A stretch of DNA of 64,000 nucleotides from Campylobacteraceae bacterium (GTDB lineage Bacteria > Campylobacterota > Campylobacteria > Campylobacterales > Campylobacteraceae), in assembly GCA_031268335.1 (NCBI GenBank), contig JAIRXG010000006.1, forward strand, positions 155,351 through 219,350, read 5' to 3'. Each line of letters starts with the position of its first letter. Positions within the stretch are counted from its first letter, which is position 1. The notes below the pieces were generated by a model. That model did not search any database. It was not told the DNA's origin and worked only from the letters and a program-made list of their open reading frames with translations. The position numbers and the translations under genes are program-made. This document shows, in pieces, positions 47,543 through 57,532 of this stretch.

Positions 47543-48895
47543 ATGACAAAGAAGATTAATAAAAGTATTATATATAAAGCTGTAGCAATAGCAGTGATGA
47601 TATTTTTGATGCTCATACCTTTAATGTTTGTGCAAAATATGATTGAAGATAGAGATAAATATAGACAAGAAGCTATCTCAAAAATTATAAATTCATGGGG
47701 ACCTAACGCGGCAATAGCAGCCCCGATTTTAAATATACCATATTTATATGAAGAACAAACCCTGATGAACGATGGAGTAGTAAAAAGCATTTTAAAAACA
47801 GGTTATGCTAAATATGCTCCGGATAATTTAAACGCTGAGGTTAAAACAACTTCTCAGATAAGATATATAGGTATTTTTAAAGTCCCGGTTTTTACGGCAG
47901 AAGTAACAATCAAAGGAGATTTTGGGGATATAACCGATATGGAACCTCGAAGTAGACTTCAGGACGCTTTTGTCAGTTTCGAGATAAATAGTCTTAAAGG
48001 CATATCGGTGCCGAATTTTATATGGAATGAAGAGATAAAAACTTTTGAGCCGAATAAATACGGCAATACGCTTAAATACCAAAATATTGATGATTATAGT
48101 TATTACGGTAATTATTATCGCACCGTTTTAAGCGCGCTAAGTTCAAAAGTAGAATTAAAAGATAACAATACTTTTGAGTTAAAATTTACAGTAAAAGGGA
48201 GCGGCAATATAGGATTTTATCCGATTGCTAAAAACAATAAAATCAGCATAAGTTCCGATTGGCAAAATCCAAATTTTTCCGGAGCTTTTTTGCCTGAAAC
48301 AAAAGAGATAAACGAGAATGGTTTTAGCGCATTTTGGGATATTAATTATTTGGCAAGCAATGTAGCTTCGCGTCTTGATAAAGTTACGAATATTTATGAG
48401 TCGATATTTACCGCATCTTTTATTATTCCTGTAGATAACTACAAAAATGCTACAAGAGCCGTAAAGTACGGCATACTTTTTATAGTGCTCACATTCGTAT
48501 TTTGTTTTGCTTTTGAAGTTGCCAACAAAAAACCAATCCACCCGATACAATATCTTTTGGTCGGATTTGCGATGGTTATTTTTTACACGCTGTTAGTTTC
48601 TATATCCGAATTTATCGATTTTAGTTTCGCATACCTTATAGCCGCTGCCGCTACAATTTTACTGATAAGCGTTTACACAAAAATCGGCATCGTGAAAGAT
48701 ATAAGCAAAAAGCAGATAGCTGTGGTAGTATTGTCGTTTACATTTTTGTACGGATTTTTATATATATTGTTGCAACTTCAAGATATGGCGCTTTTATATG
48801 GCTCTATAGGATTGTTTGCAGCGCTTGCAGTTATAATGTATATGACAAAAAATATAACTTGGTATGAAGAAATAGATACGGACAAAAGGTTTTAA
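47543..48895 (+). CDS. CreD-like inner membrane protein
   Basis: A 450-aa membrane protein of the CreD family. One N-terminal anchor (about residues 10-30) is followed by a large periplasmic domain (residues 30-305, with FSAFWDINYLASNV in its conserved end). Five to six C-terminal helices follow, with the family segment KPIHPIQYLLVGFAMVIFYT. CreD is linked to cell-envelope integrity and beta-lactam response. The ATG at 47543 has AAGGA 6 nt upstream; the TTG just before it is less likely. It adjoins hemB without a gap and is divergent from the giant activase gene. Confidence 0.88.
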   Translation: MTKKINKSIIYKAVAIAVMIFLMLIPLMFVQNMIEDRDKYRQEAISKIINSWGPNAAIAAPILNIPYLYEEQTLMNDGVVKSILKTGYAKYAPDNLNAEVKTTSQIRYIGIFKVPVFTAEVTIKGDFGDITDMEPRSRLQDAFVSFEINSLKGISVPNFIWNEEIKTFEPNKYGNTLKYQNIDDYSYYGNYYRTVLSALSSKVELKDNNTFELKFTVKGSGNIGFYPIAKNNKISISSDWQNPNFSGAFLPETKEINENGFSAFWDINYLASNVASRLDKVTNIYESIFTASFIIPVDNYKNATRAVKYGILFIVLTFVFCFAFEVANKKPIHPIQYLLVGFAMVIFYTLLVSISEFIDFSFAYLIAAAATILLISVYTKIGIVKDISKKQIAVVVLSFTFLYGFLYILLQLQDMALLYGSIGLFAALAVIMYMTKNITWYEEIDTDKRF

Positions 48896-49879
48896 ATGTT
48901 TAAAAGGTTCAGAAGAGTTAGGATAAATCCAATCATTAGAGGTTTGGTGGAAGAGAGCAGAGTAGAGATAAAAGATTTTATCTACCCGCTTTTTGTCAAA
49001 GAGGGCAGGGGTGTTAAAAAAGAGATAACTTCAATGCCCGGCGTTTTTCAAATGAGCATAGATGAAATTATAAAAGAGTGTGAAGAGCTTTTAAAGCTTG
49101 GTTTAAATAAAATACTGCTTTTTGGTATTCCCGATGTTAAAGATAGCATAGGAAGTGACGCTTTAAGCGAAGAGGGCATAATAGCAAGAGCTATCAGAGA
49201 GATAAAAAGAATCTACGGCGCGGATTTGCTTGTTGTAACAGATTTGTGTTTTTGCGAATACACAGACCATGGGCATTGCGGTATTTTGGATTTGCAACAC
49301 AATAGTGTGGACAATGACGCTACTTTGGAGATTATTCAAAAGCAATCTCTTATACATGCACATGCAGGTTCTGATTTGATAGCGCCAAGCGGAATGATGG
49401 ACGGAATGATTGAAGCTATCAGGGACGCTTTGGACGAAAACGGATTTGTCAATTTGCCCATCATGAGTTATTCCACAAAATTTGCAAGCGCGTATTACGG
49501 ACCGTTTCGCGATGTAGCGGAATCTTCTCCAAGCTTTGGAGATAGAAGAAGTTATCAAATGAATCCGTCTAACAGACGCGAAGCTTTAGCGGAATCTTTA
49601 GAAGATGAAGTGCAAGGAGCCGATATTTTGATGGTAAAACCCGCTCTTGCTTATCTTGATGTGGTAAGAGACATAAGAGAGGCTTCGCTTCTACCTCTTT
49701 GCGTTTATAATGTAAGCGGCGAATATTCTATGTTAAAAGCGGCGCAAAAAGCGGGCGTGATTGATTATGAGAGAGTTTTGATGGAAACATTGACGAGTTT
49801 TAAAAGAGCGGGCGCCGATATAATCATAAGTTATCACGCAAAAGAGGCGGCGCGGCTGCTTGCAAAAAGTAAAGGATAA
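48896..49879 (+). CDS. hemB: Delta-aminolevulinic acid dehydratase (porphobilinogen synthase)
   Basis: A 327-aa enzyme that joins two 5-aminolevulinate molecules into porphobilinogen. Zinc-type cysteines C118, C120 and C128 lie in [14 protein letters not shown]. The Schiff-base lysines are K195 ([16 protein letters not shown]) and K248 ([10 protein letters not shown]). It starts directly after the creD stop and is followed 3 nt later by argF. AAAGG upstream of the ATG. Confidence 0.97.
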   Translation: MFKRFRRVRINPIIRGLVEESRVEIKDFIYPLFVKEGRGVKKEITSMPGVFQMSIDEIIKECEELLKLGLNKILLFGIPDVKDSIGSDALSEEGIIARAIREIKRIYGADLLVVTDLCFCEYTDHGHCGILDLQHNSVDNDATLEIIQKQSLIHAHAGSDLIAPSGMMDGMIEAIRDALDENGFVNLPIMSYSTKFASAYYGPFRDVAESSPSFGDRRSYQMNPSNRREALAESLEDEVQGADILMVKPALAYLDVVRDIREASLLPLCVYNVSGEYSMLKAAQKAGVIDYERVLMETLTSFKRAGADIIISYHAKEAARLLAKSKG

Positions 49880-49882
49880 TTT

Positions 49883-50809
49883 ATGAGACATTTTTTAACA
49901 TTAAGGGATTTTAGCAAAGAGGAAATTTTGGAGATTTTATCTTTGGCTGTGAAGATAAAAAAGAGAGCAAAGAGGGGCAAATTTAAACCATATTTAAAAG
50001 ATAAAGTTTTGGGGATGATTTTTGAAAAAAGCTCCACAAGAACAAGAGTTAGTTTTGAAGTCGGCATTCACCAGCTTGGAGGCAAGGGGCTCTTTTTATC
50101 GACGGACGATATACAACTTGGACGCGGAGAACCATTGAAAGATACGGCAAGAGTTTTAAGCCGTATGGTAGATATGGTTATGATAAGAACTTTTGGACAA
50201 GATAGACTTGAAGAGTTTGCAAAATACTCAAGCGTTCCATTGATAAGCGGGCTTAGCGATACTTATCATCCTATGCAGCTTTTGGCGGATTATATGACTA
50301 TTTACGAACATGGCAAAGATAAAAATTTGATAGTAGCATATGTGGGAGATGGCAATAATATAGCTAATTCGTGGCTTATGCTTGCTTCAAAAATCGGATT
50401 TGAACTTCGCATATCAACGCCAAAAGGATATGAGGTAAATCAAGACGTGCTTAAAAATGCGTACGAGTTTGCAAAAAAAAGCGGCTCTAAGATATTTGTA
50501 TATGAAAATCCAAAAGATGCTCTCAAAAATGCCAGCGTTGTTACAACTGATACATGGGTGTCTATGGGGCAAGAGAGTGAAAAAAAGAAAAGGATAAAAG
50601 ATTTTGAAGGTTTTATGATAGATAGCAAAATGATGGCTTTAGCGCAAAAAAATGCGATGTTTTTACATTGTTTGCCGGCATACAGAGGATATGAGGTAAG
50701 CGATGAAGTATTTGAAGCGCATGCCGACGAGATATTTGACGAAGCCGAAAACAGACTGCATGTACAAAAAGCCGTCATGGTTTGGTTAGATAAACAATGT
50801 AAAAAATAA
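49883..50809 (+). CDS. argF: Ornithine carbamoyltransferase
   Basis: A 308-aa enzyme making citrulline from ornithine and carbamoyl phosphate in arginine synthesis. The carbamoyl-phosphate motif SSTRTR is at residues 50-55 and HPMQ at 129-132. The ornithine-side motif [17 protein letters not shown] lies near residue 265. It begins 3 nt after hemB and precedes DUF2603. Confidence 0.96.
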   Translation: MRHFLTLRDFSKEEILEILSLAVKIKKRAKRGKFKPYLKDKVLGMIFEKSSTRTRVSFEVGIHQLGGKGLFLSTDDIQLGRGEPLKDTARVLSRMVDMVMIRTFGQDRLEEFAKYSSVPLISGLSDTYHPMQLLADYMTIYEHGKDKNLIVAYVGDGNNIANSWLMLASKIGFELRISTPKGYEVNQDVLKNAYEFAKKSGSKIFVYENPKDALKNASVVTTDTWVSMGQESEKKKRIKDFEGFMIDSKMMALAQKNAMFLHCLPAYRGYEVSDEVFEAHADEIFDEAENRLHVQKAVMVWLDKQCKK

Positions 50810-50827
50810 TAAAAACGGGTTGAAAAT

Positions 50828-51334
50828 ATGGACGAAAATAAAAATGAAATAACACTATACGATAAGATTAATACTATTTCTAAAAATATAGGTATTGACG
50901 ACAAGGATGATAAAACCATACTTGAAGTGGAACTTACAGACAATCCCGACGTCAAATCTTTAAACCTTAAAAGCGGCAGTTGGGAAGCTAAAGAGCCTTG
51001 GTTCGTTATAGATGAGAAGAAAAAAATACATACGATGGTATCCTTGGATACGCTTACAAGGATGGTCGAGAACTTAAAGACTTTAGGGCAGGAAAATTTT
51101 GAATTGAAACTGGAAAAGACTATTTGGAAACATTTGCCGGTGGATTTTGGGGATGTTTGGGTAGTGGCTATGGATGAGATAAAGCGTATAGCCAAAAAAG
51201 GCGACAATTCACATGCAGTTAAGATAGATATCGAAAAACTTATCGGCAATATCAAAAAAACGTACCCATCTTTATTTGTTGATTTAAAGGGAATTTATAA
51301 CAACATCATACCAAATAGAGATTTTACGGATTAA
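50828..51334 (+). CDS. DUF2603 (UPF0763) family protein
   Basis: A 168-aa acidic soluble protein (ITLYDKINTISKNIGIDDKD; EPWFVIDEKKKIHTMVSLDT). The family is, as far as I know, restricted to Campylobacterota and its function is unknown. It is useful here mainly as a lineage marker. It lies 18 nt after argF and 9 nt before hemN in the same operon. Confidence 0.88.
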   Translation: MDENKNEITLYDKINTISKNIGIDDKDDKTILEVELTDNPDVKSLNLKSGSWEAKEPWFVIDEKKKIHTMVSLDTLTRMVENLKTLGQENFELKLEKTIWKHLPVDFGDVWVVAMDEIKRIAKKGDNSHAVKIDIEKLIGNIKKTYPSLFVDLKGIYNNIIPNRDFTD

Positions 51335-51343
51335 GAGATTTTA

Positions 51344-52711
51344 ATGATTGATTTTGAGCAGTTTGTAAAGTATTCGAAACCGGGTCCTCGTTATACAAGT
51401 TATCCGACTGCGCCGGAATTTAGTGATGATTTTGGCGTAAGCGATTATGAAGAGATATTAAAAAATCAAGACAAAAACAGAAAACTTTCGTTGTATGCGC
51501 ATATGCCTTTTTGCAGGTCTGCTTGTTACTTTTGCGGCTGTAACGTGGTGTATACCAGCAAAGAGGAGAAAAAAGAGCGTTATATCGAGTATCTCAAAAA
51601 AGAACTTGTCATACTTTCGCGTTTTCTTGATACAAAAAGAGAAGTTTTACAGTTGCATTTTGGCGGCGGAACTCCGACTTTTTTTGACGCTTTGCAACTT
51701 GAAAAAATCATAAAAGCTATATGGAAAACATTTCCACGAAGAGCCAAAAACGCAGAGATAAGCTGCGAAATAGATCCGAGATTTTTTACCAAAGAGCAGA
51801 TGAGCGTTTTGAAGGATAATGGTTTTAATCGCATTAGTTTCGGCGCGCAGGATTTTGATGCGAAAGTACAAGAAGAAGTTCATCGCGTACAACCTTTTGA
51901 AGTTACCAAAAACGCCGTTGATATCGCGCGAAAAGCGGGCATCAATTCTATAAATATGGATTTGATATATGGGCTTCCGTATCAAAATCTCAATACTTTT
52001 AAAAATACTTTGCAAAAATCTTTAGAGCTTGATATAGACAGATACGCCGTCTTTAATTATGCGCATGTACCATGGATGAAAAAAACTATGAGAAAGTTTG
52101 ACGAAACTACGCTGCCAAGCCCAAAAGAGAAGCTTTTAATAATGCGCCATACTATTGATTTTTTAGAATCAAACGGATATGAAATGATAGGGATGGATCA
52201 CTTTGCCAAACCAAAAGATGAACTTTTTTTGGCAATTGAAAAAGGAGAGCTTCATAGAAACTTTCAAGGATATACCACAAAGGGAGGGACTGATTTGATA
52301 GGCATAGGGCTTACAAGCATAGGCGAGGGCGAGAGGCACTATGTGCAAAATTTCAGAGAAATGAGTTCCTATGAAGAGGCTATAGACAATGAAAAGCTGC
52401 CCGTGATGAGAGGTCTAATGCTAAGCGACGACGATGTTGTGAGAAAAGCTGTGATTATGGAGATGATGAGTAATTGCAAGCTAAATATATCAAATGTTCA
52501 AAAACGTTTTAATATAGACTTTTTCAGCTACTTTAAAGATGAAGTAAAAGCTTTGCAGCCATTTATAGACGAAGGACTTGTAACTATTGACAAAAATTTC
52601 CTACATGTAAGTAAAACCGGAACGCTTCTCATACGAAATATCTGTATGCCGTTTGACGCATACTTAAAAAAGATACCTGAAGAGTTGCGCCGCTTCAGTA
52701 AAACAGTATGA
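51344..52711 (+). CDS. hemN: Oxygen-independent coproporphyrinogen III oxidase
   Basis: A 455-aa radical SAM enzyme that converts coproporphyrinogen III to protoporphyrinogen IX without oxygen. The cluster motif is CRSACYFCGC (C57, C61, C64, plus C66). The GGGTPTFF segment binds SAM. The N-terminal KYSKPGPRYTSYPTA is typical of true HemN rather than HemW. Its stop overlaps the next gene (ATGA). Confidence 0.96.
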   Translation: MIDFEQFVKYSKPGPRYTSYPTAPEFSDDFGVSDYEEILKNQDKNRKLSLYAHMPFCRSACYFCGCNVVYTSKEEKKERYIEYLKKELVILSRFLDTKREVLQLHFGGGTPTFFDALQLEKIIKAIWKTFPRRAKNAEISCEIDPRFFTKEQMSVLKDNGFNRISFGAQDFDAKVQEEVHRVQPFEVTKNAVDIARKAGINSINMDLIYGLPYQNLNTFKNTLQKSLELDIDRYAVFNYAHVPWMKKTMRKFDETTLPSPKEKLLIMRHTIDFLESNGYEMIGMDHFAKPKDELFLAIEKGELHRNFQGYTTKGGTDLIGIGLTSIGEGERHYVQNFREMSSYEEAIDNEKLPVMRGLMLSDDDVVRKAVIMEMMSNCKLNISNVQKRFNIDFFSYFKDEVKALQPFIDEGLVTIDKNFLHVSKTGTLLIRNICMPFDAYLKKIPEELRRFSKTV

Positions 52712-53988
52712 ATTTTGATTTTACAAAAGCAAGCGAAGCTTGCGTAAAATGCGGCAAATGTGTTCCAAGTTGTACGATACACAAGATAAATAGCGATGAG
52801 GTTACAAGCCCAAGAGGTTTTTTAGAACTTGTCGGAGCGCATCAACGCGGCGAATTAGAACTTGACAAAAATGCCAAAGACATATTTGAAAAATGTTTTT
52901 TGTGTACTACATGTGTTAGTATATGTCCGACCTCTTTGCCTACCGATTTGGCTATAGAAAATATCCGCTTCAAAATAGCTGAAAAATTTGGCATAGCGTG
53001 GTTCAAAAAAGTCTATTTTTTCCTTTTAAGACATAGAAAAGTAATGGACTTTAGTTTTTCCTTTATCTCTGTTTTTTTGCCTGTTTTGTTCAAAATAGAC
53101 CGCGAAGCCCAATCCATGAAACCGCGTTTGTCCCTGCCTTTTGTGGATAAGAGAGTATTTCCGCTATTAAATAGAAAAAGTTTCTTACAAAAACACAAAG
53201 GATACATAAAAAACAACCCTGATACTAAAAAAATCGCTCTGTTTGTGGGTTGTTTTTCAAACTATCATTATACAAAAACCGCCGATAGTTTATTGGAAAT
53301 ACTAAAAGCTTTGAAAATAAACGTTTTTATTCCGCCAAAACAACATTGTTGCGGCGCGCCCGCTTTTTTTACGGGAGATTTTAAAACGGTAGATAAGTTG
53401 ATAAAACAAAATGTGGAGTATTTTGAAACATTTATAGACGACATCGACGCCATTATCATACCTGAAGCTACATGTGCGGCTATGATAAAAGAGGATTGGG
53501 GACGTTTTATGCAAGAACAACCGCAATGGTCCAAAAGAGTAGCAAAAATAACTTCCAAAGTTTTTATGGCAAGCGAATGGTTATACGCCAAAACCAATAT
53601 TTTAGAATATCTAAAAAGCATACATGTAGAAAATAAAAAGAGCGTTACTTATCACGACCCGTGTCATGCAAGGAAAGTTTTGAAAATCTTCAAAGAACCG
53701 CGCGCTCTTTTAGCTGAAAATTATAACCTTATTGAGATGAGCGACCCAAATCAGTGTTGCGGATTTGGCGGCGTTACGATACAAAGCGAAAAATTCGAAT
53801 TAGCCAAAAAAGCAGCAAAACCAAAAGTAGAAATGATAAAACAGACTAAAGCTAAAATTCTCAGCGCCGAATGCGGAGCATGCAGAATGCAGCTTTCAAA
53901 CGCGCTTGATAAAGACGGTGCAGAAGTCGTATTTTCTCACCCGCTGGAATTGATAGCCAAAGCGATACAAGAAAATAAGAAGAACTAA
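52708..53988 (+). CDS. Fe-S protein with 4Fe-4S and two CCG domains (GlcF/HdrD-like)
   Basis: A 426-aa oxidoreductase subunit. Two ferredoxin-type motifs are near the N-terminus: CVKCGKCVPSC (residues 12-22) and CFLCTTCVSICP (about 63-74). Two CCG domains follow (GCFSNY ... HCCGAPAFF; DPCHARKVL ... CCGFGGVTI), the layout of heterodisulfide reductase HdrD, GlcF and LutA subunits. It is translationally coupled to hemN, so a role linked to redox supply for heme synthesis is possible but unproven. Last gene of the operon. Confidence 0.88.
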   Translation: MNFDFTKASEACVKCGKCVPSCTIHKINSDEVTSPRGFLELVGAHQRGELELDKNAKDIFEKCFLCTTCVSICPTSLPTDLAIENIRFKIAEKFGIAWFKKVYFFLLRHRKVMDFSFSFISVFLPVLFKIDREAQSMKPRLSLPFVDKRVFPLLNRKSFLQKHKGYIKNNPDTKKIALFVGCFSNYHYTKTADSLLEILKALKINVFIPPKQHCCGAPAFFTGDFKTVDKLIKQNVEYFETFIDDIDAIIIPEATCAAMIKEDWGRFMQEQPQWSKRVAKITSKVFMASEWLYAKTNILEYLKSIHVENKKSVTYHDPCHARKVLKIFKEPRALLAENYNLIEMSDPNQCCGFGGVTIQSEKFELAKKAAKPKVEMIKQTKAKILSAECGACRMQLSNALDKDGAEVVFSHPLELIAKAIQENKKN

Positions 53989-54817
53989 GGCGATTTTATA
54001 GGTTGCAAGTCAAAATTCGCAACAAATCAAACGCCTTTAAAAGCGATGATTGCTACGGACAGATTAGACAAACAGCGCTTAAGTAAGCTTAATTTCTGTA
54101 ATGTTTAAGCTACAATACCAAAAAGGTAAAAAATATCAAAAGCGATATAAACGGTTTTATTTCAAAATTGGCTTAATAGTCTTAAGGATGAAAAATAAGG
54201 GTTGTTGCTAAAGAAGCCGGATATAGTCTTGAGTTAAAAAAATCAAGATCAACGATGGTAAATGCTTACTCTGAAGCAAAACATGACAATAAAACAAATT
54301 TAACCGTACTTTTTATAAGTTTGTAAACCGATAGAAATTAATGAAAGCAAGGTAAAAACAATTGAAAAAGGATTGGAAAGAAACAGATAGTTCCCATTGT
54401 GTTTTGTTGTTTTAAATTTACGCCACGAAGCAGAGTTTTTGAGCAACAAGCGATTAGCGCGTACGCAAGAGCATAAGGTTAGAGCACTAAATCTTGCATG
54501 TAAATATCACTGTTTGATATGTAAAGAAGATACTTGAAGCTTTGATTATCTTGAACAAAAACTTAAAAGACTAAATACTTATAAATCAGTTTTTTTAAAC
54601 TTGAAGTGAAAAATTTTTATGCAAAATATAAGCTAAATACACAATGGTTAATTTGCTGCTTTACCTAAAAATTTTGAATATTACAAAAGTTATGATAAAA
54701 ATATTTTTACAACAGAACGCCTGCTTATTGTTGTAAGTATAGACAGAGCACAATTCGTACTCCTCTTATATTCCGTATCGGTCAAAGGCAATGGTTATAA
54801 ATTAATAGCTATCATAC
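53989..54817. other. Gene-free stretch with decayed coding traces
   Basis: About 830 nt without an intact gene. Near 54180-54330 the plus strand reads AKEAGYSLELKKSRS and further residues between stops. Near 54424-54600 it reads HEAEFLSNKRLARTQEHKVR, continues with CLICKEDT, and after one stop SFDYLEQKLKRLNTYK. These look like remains of one or two accessory genes of unknown type at the edge of the defence island. Confidence 0.5.
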
Positions 54818-55732
54818 TTAGGCGCTCTTATCGCCAACGGCAAGTATGAAGTCTGCCATAGTTATAGCCGAATTTACAAATAACCGTGCATGATATTCAT
54901 CAATGTTAATCCTTTTAATGCCAAGTCCATGGGAATCGCTTCCTCCATTTCTCATTTGTGCAATTGTGGATACAATTTTCTCTAATCCAGACAATAACAT
55001 ATTGATACGATTATCCATGTTTTTATCTTGATGCATACCATAAAGGGTCTTAACTTGATTGTAAAGCTTTCCTATATTACCGCTATCATTTGGTTTTTCA
55101 TTTTTCGACTCAATCACATAGCAAAATACCTCTTCTAAAAGCGTTCGCGTTTTAGTAATTGCACTATCATAATTAGAATTGGCTATGTCTTCTATTGCGC
55201 GTTCTGAAATACTGCGAATATAATCGCGGTCAATTTTTTTAACAACAGGCGCTGCAACCGTAATCGCCACATCTGTTTTTCTAATCAGGAACCGTTGTTC
55301 TGCAGTATACAACTCATAACCGCCAAAATAAAGTATGCCATTGATTTGACTAACAACCGTTTCAATAATCTTTCTATGCGCTACTTCTATCGAAATGGGT
55401 ATATATCCCCTCAATTTGTCAACAAATTGTTTTTTGGAGAATAGAAAAGCAAGCAAGTCCGATTCTCTACCGTTTTTGATGCAATGTGCCAACAAATCGT
55501 CTAAATATATCCAACGGCTTTTTGCGCCGCTGTTCCAACCATACGATACTGCTAATCCAAAATTATTGGAAATATCGCATATGACTGAACCGCTTAAATA
55601 AGGCATTGATAGTTTTATAGGTGAATTGCTCTCAGGGAGAGAAAATTCTCCAAATTCAATATCGCCATCAAGGATATTAATAATTTTCCTATTACGTAAC
55701 AACTCATAATAATTTTTTGTTTTTATATCCAT
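54818..55732 (-). CDS. Abortive infection family protein (Abi-C domain)
   Basis: A 304-aa protein whose C-terminal third carries the Abi-C pattern: repeated small/charged helices, NIGKLYNQVKTLYGMH, and the diagnostic MRNGGSDSHGLGIKRI near residue 262, followed by a final helix. The N-terminal two thirds (residues 1-170) are not assigned. Abi-C proteins are associated with phage exclusion. Neighbouring toxin-antitoxin loci support a defence role. Ribosome site is weak (GGGGATATT), so the exact start may vary. Confidence 0.8.
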   Translation of the reverse strand: MDIKTKNYYELLRNRKIINILDGDIEFGEFSLPESNSPIKLSMPYLSGSVICDISNNFGLAVSYGWNSGAKSRWIYLDDLLAHCIKNGRESDLLAFLFSKKQFVDKLRGYIPISIEVAHRKIIETVVSQINGILYFGGYELYTAEQRFLIRKTDVAITVAAPVVKKIDRDYIRSISERAIEDIANSNYDSAITKTRTLLEEVFCYVIESKNEKPNDSGNIGKLYNQVKTLYGMHQDKNMDNRINMLLSGLEKIVSTIAQMRNGGSDSHGLGIKRINIDEYHARLFVNSAITMADFILAVGDKSA

Positions 55733-55789
55733 AATATCCCCATAATTATTGTCTTGTGTAATAATAACCCTTGAGTCTTTCTAAGAGTA

Positions 55790-56065
55790 TTACCTAAAAA
55801 GTTCATCATGCGAGCCGCATGCATGTAAAATAATTAACTCTTCAAAGGGTTCGTATAATAATAAAAAGTCCGGATTATTTGTTATGTGACATTCGCGTAT
55901 ACCCTGCATATTGCCATGAAGCGCGTGGTCGCGATACTTTTTAGGGAGTTCCTTTTCGTTTAGCAGCATATTTATTATAACTTCGAGCTGTTTGATATTT
56001 CTTCGCTTTTTCTTTGCTGCCTTGAGACATTTACCAAATTCAAGAGTATAATCAGCGCATTTCAT
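55790..56065 (-). CDS. YafQ family toxin (RelE superfamily mRNase)
   Basis: A 91-aa type II toxin that cleaves ribosome-bound mRNA. The YafQ catalytic set is visible: DHALHGN, RECHITNNPDFLLLY and GSHDELF supply the conserved H, H, D and final H. It lies 4 nt downstream of its antitoxin gene, in the same transcript. Confidence 0.9.
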   Translation of the reverse strand: MKCADYTLEFGKCLKAAKKKRRNIKQLEVIINMLLNEKELPKKYRDHALHGNMQGIRECHITNNPDFLLLYEPFEELIILHACGSHDELFR

Positions 56066-56069
56066 TTAT

Positions 56070-56342
56070 TTATATTCCAATATCTTTGAAAACTTCGAAA
56101 GCAGAACTAAATTTGCGCGGTTTTTGTTGTTTGATTTTCTCCGCCTCTTTCATTGAGGTTTCTAAAATATTACTTGGTTCGTAATTAGGCGCAACAAGCT
56201 CTACCGGCAGTTTTTGCTGAATTACGGTTTGGCGCAAAAAGAGCTTGACGGCTGTAGTTAAGTCAAGTCCGATATCATTTAGTATGTTTTGTGCATTCTC
56301 TTTCAATTCCGCATCCATTCTTATTGTCAATGTTGAATTCAT
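56070..56342 (-). CDS. RelB/DinJ family antitoxin
   Basis: A 90-aa ribbon-helix-helix antitoxin. The N-terminal DNA-binding part is MNSTLTIRMDAELKENAQNI with the RHH strand TLTIRMD and the segment LGLDLTTAVKLFLRQ-like at residues about 24-39. The flexible C-terminus wraps the toxin. It represses its own operon through the palindrome just upstream. Confidence 0.9.
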   Translation of the reverse strand: MNSTLTIRMDAELKENAQNILNDIGLDLTTAVKLFLRQTVIQQKLPVELVAPNYEPSNILETSMKEAEKIKQQKPRKFSSAFEVFKDIGI

Positions 56343-56366
56343 TTTTCATCCTTAAAGATATTGTGA

Positions 56367-56397
56367 TTGCTAATAGCAACCATTTGACTGCTAATAT
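56367..56397 (-). promoter_or_regulatory. Operator of the RelB/YafQ-type operon
   Basis: A 13-nt perfect palindrome TTGCTAATAGCAA (56367-56379) lies 24 nt upstream of the antitoxin start. A second related half-site GACTGCTAAT follows at 56386, exactly 21 nt (two helical turns) from GATTGCTAAT. This is typical for cooperative binding by ribbon-helix-helix repressors. Confidence 0.65.
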
Positions 56398-56614
56398 ATC
56401 ATATTTTTTGACAAAAAACAAGAAACTACTTAGAAACTTTTCTCATTGCAGATATTATTTATTGAAAAGAATGATTTTTAAAACAAATCTCTCAAACACC
56501 CTAAAATACAATTCTTAAAAATACTTTTAAGTTTGATTGATACAAACTCTAAACTTGAAGTACAATTTTTAGGGATTTTTTGTTTTGATGTCCATTTTTA
56601 CCAATCTTAAAATG

Positions 56615-56860
56615 TCATCTATGTCTACGAGGCTTGATGGATTTGATTTGAATCCGTTTTTTTTCCTCTAAAGCTGTAAAAGAAGAATCATAACTGCAAT
56701 ATTGCCCTTTACCATTTCTGCATGGTACAATCTCAAAACCAACAATATCATAAGTTTCTCTTAAAGCATCTTCTGCATCTTCAAGAGTTGTAAACTCGCC
56801 GGAAATATCATTACGCTCTACAATGCTACCATTTACGATATCATAACTCTTTAATGACAT
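56615..56860 (-). CDS. Small hypothetical protein next to the type III toxin
   Basis: An 81-aa protein (MSLKSYDIVNGSIVERNDIS; TLEDAEDALRETYDIVGFEI) with a basic C-terminus (KSIKPRRHR). A GGAGAAAA site lies 6-10 nt upstream. No family recognised. It lies 46 nt downstream of the toxin gene and may be read from the same transcript. Confidence 0.6.
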   Translation of the reverse strand: MSLKSYDIVNGSIVERNDISGEFTTLEDAEDALRETYDIVGFEIVPCRNGKGQYCSYDSSFTALEEKKRIQIKSIKPRRHR

Positions 56861-56906
56861 TTATTTTCTCCTTTTTTATCTTTTTTCCCAAATTTCTTTC
56901 ATGATC

Positions 56907-57392
56907 TCATTCTTTAATTATCTCTTCCAACATAAGCTTTTCAATATGTTTTATGTTTGGAGCTGTTGGAGTAAATTTAATACCTCTACGCAGTAATGTG
57001 ATAATTTTTTTAGCATTGCGTTCAAGCTCTGCTACAATTTTTGTATCGGCAATCATAACAGGTTCGTTATCTCGTATATACTGCTTTTCTATATATTTTT
57101 CATCTATTGGAAACATATCTTGAAACAAAAGAACCGTTTTTCTGCTTCGTATGATAAGAATTTTAATACCATTAGTTGGTTTATGATTTAACTGTTTTTG
57201 TTTAATAATATGTTCAAATTTTTCCACTTTTGAACTGCAAGGCACAAGCCAGTATAACGAAGTTGCTATATCCTGAAGCGCCAAATAATGAGGTCTTTTA
57301 GTAAATTCGTAGTTAATTTTTAGATATGGATCATCAATTTTTTCAAAGAATTTATCAGCAATAAAATAAATGCAACCAGAGATAATTTTCAT
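56907..57392 (-). CDS. Type III toxin-antitoxin endoribonuclease toxin (ToxN/AbiQ/CptN-like)
   Basis: A 161-aa protein with the type III toxin layout: GCIYFIADKFFEKI at the N-terminus, RPHYLAL (33-39), the LYWLVPCSSKVEKFE block (46-60), LLFQDMFPIDEKYIEKQYI (88-106) and a helical C-terminus. The SSK and QDMFPI blocks are the ones I associate with the CptN/ToxN group. These toxins are endoRNases held inactive by the repeat RNA encoded just upstream and released in abortive infection. Upstream lie, in order, a sigma70 promoter, two identical 42-nt repeats, a terminator and then this gene, exactly the type III arrangement. GAGG lies 5 nt before the ATG. Confidence 0.88.
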   Translation of the reverse strand: MKIISGCIYFIADKFFEKIDDPYLKINYEFTKRPHYLALQDIATSLYWLVPCSSKVEKFEHIIKQKQLNHKPTNGIKILIIRSRKTVLLFQDMFPIDEKYIEKQYIRDNEPVMIADTKIVAELERNAKKIITLLRRGIKFTPTAPNIKHIEKLMLEEIIKE

Positions 57393-57402
57393 CTCCGCCT
57401 CT

Positions 57403-57438
57403 TTTAAAATAAAAAGCCTCCGTTTTTATGCGGAGGCT
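57403..57438 (-). terminator. Terminator between antitoxin RNA repeats and toxin gene
   Basis: On the minus strand, an 8-bp GC-rich stem AGCCTCCG / CGGAGGCT (57431-57438 and 57415-57422) with an 8-nt loop is followed by TTTTATTTT. In type III systems this element sets the ratio of antitoxin RNA to toxin mRNA. Confidence 0.9.
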
Positions 57439-57445
57439 GAACTTA

Positions 57446-57487
57446 TTGACGGCATATTTATTATTCGCATTGCCGCGAGCGAGCCAC
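57446..57487 (-). repeat. Antitoxin RNA repeat unit 2
   Basis: A 42-nt unit identical to 57491-57532. It is the promoter-distal copy, 8 nt from the terminator stem. Confidence 0.95.
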
Positions 57488-57490
57488 GTT

Positions 57491-57532
57491 TTGACGGCAT
57501 ATTTATTATTCGCATTGCCGCGAGCGAGCCAC
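57491..57532 (-). repeat. Antitoxin RNA repeat unit 1
   Basis: The promoter-proximal 42-nt unit, starting about 6 nt after the predicted transcription start. No sequence differences from unit 2. Confidence 0.95.

Noticed and set aside
57446..57532. Two direct repeats as a minimal CRISPR array
   Set aside because: Only 3 nt separate the 42-nt units, so there is no spacer, and the unit is followed by a terminator and toxin gene.
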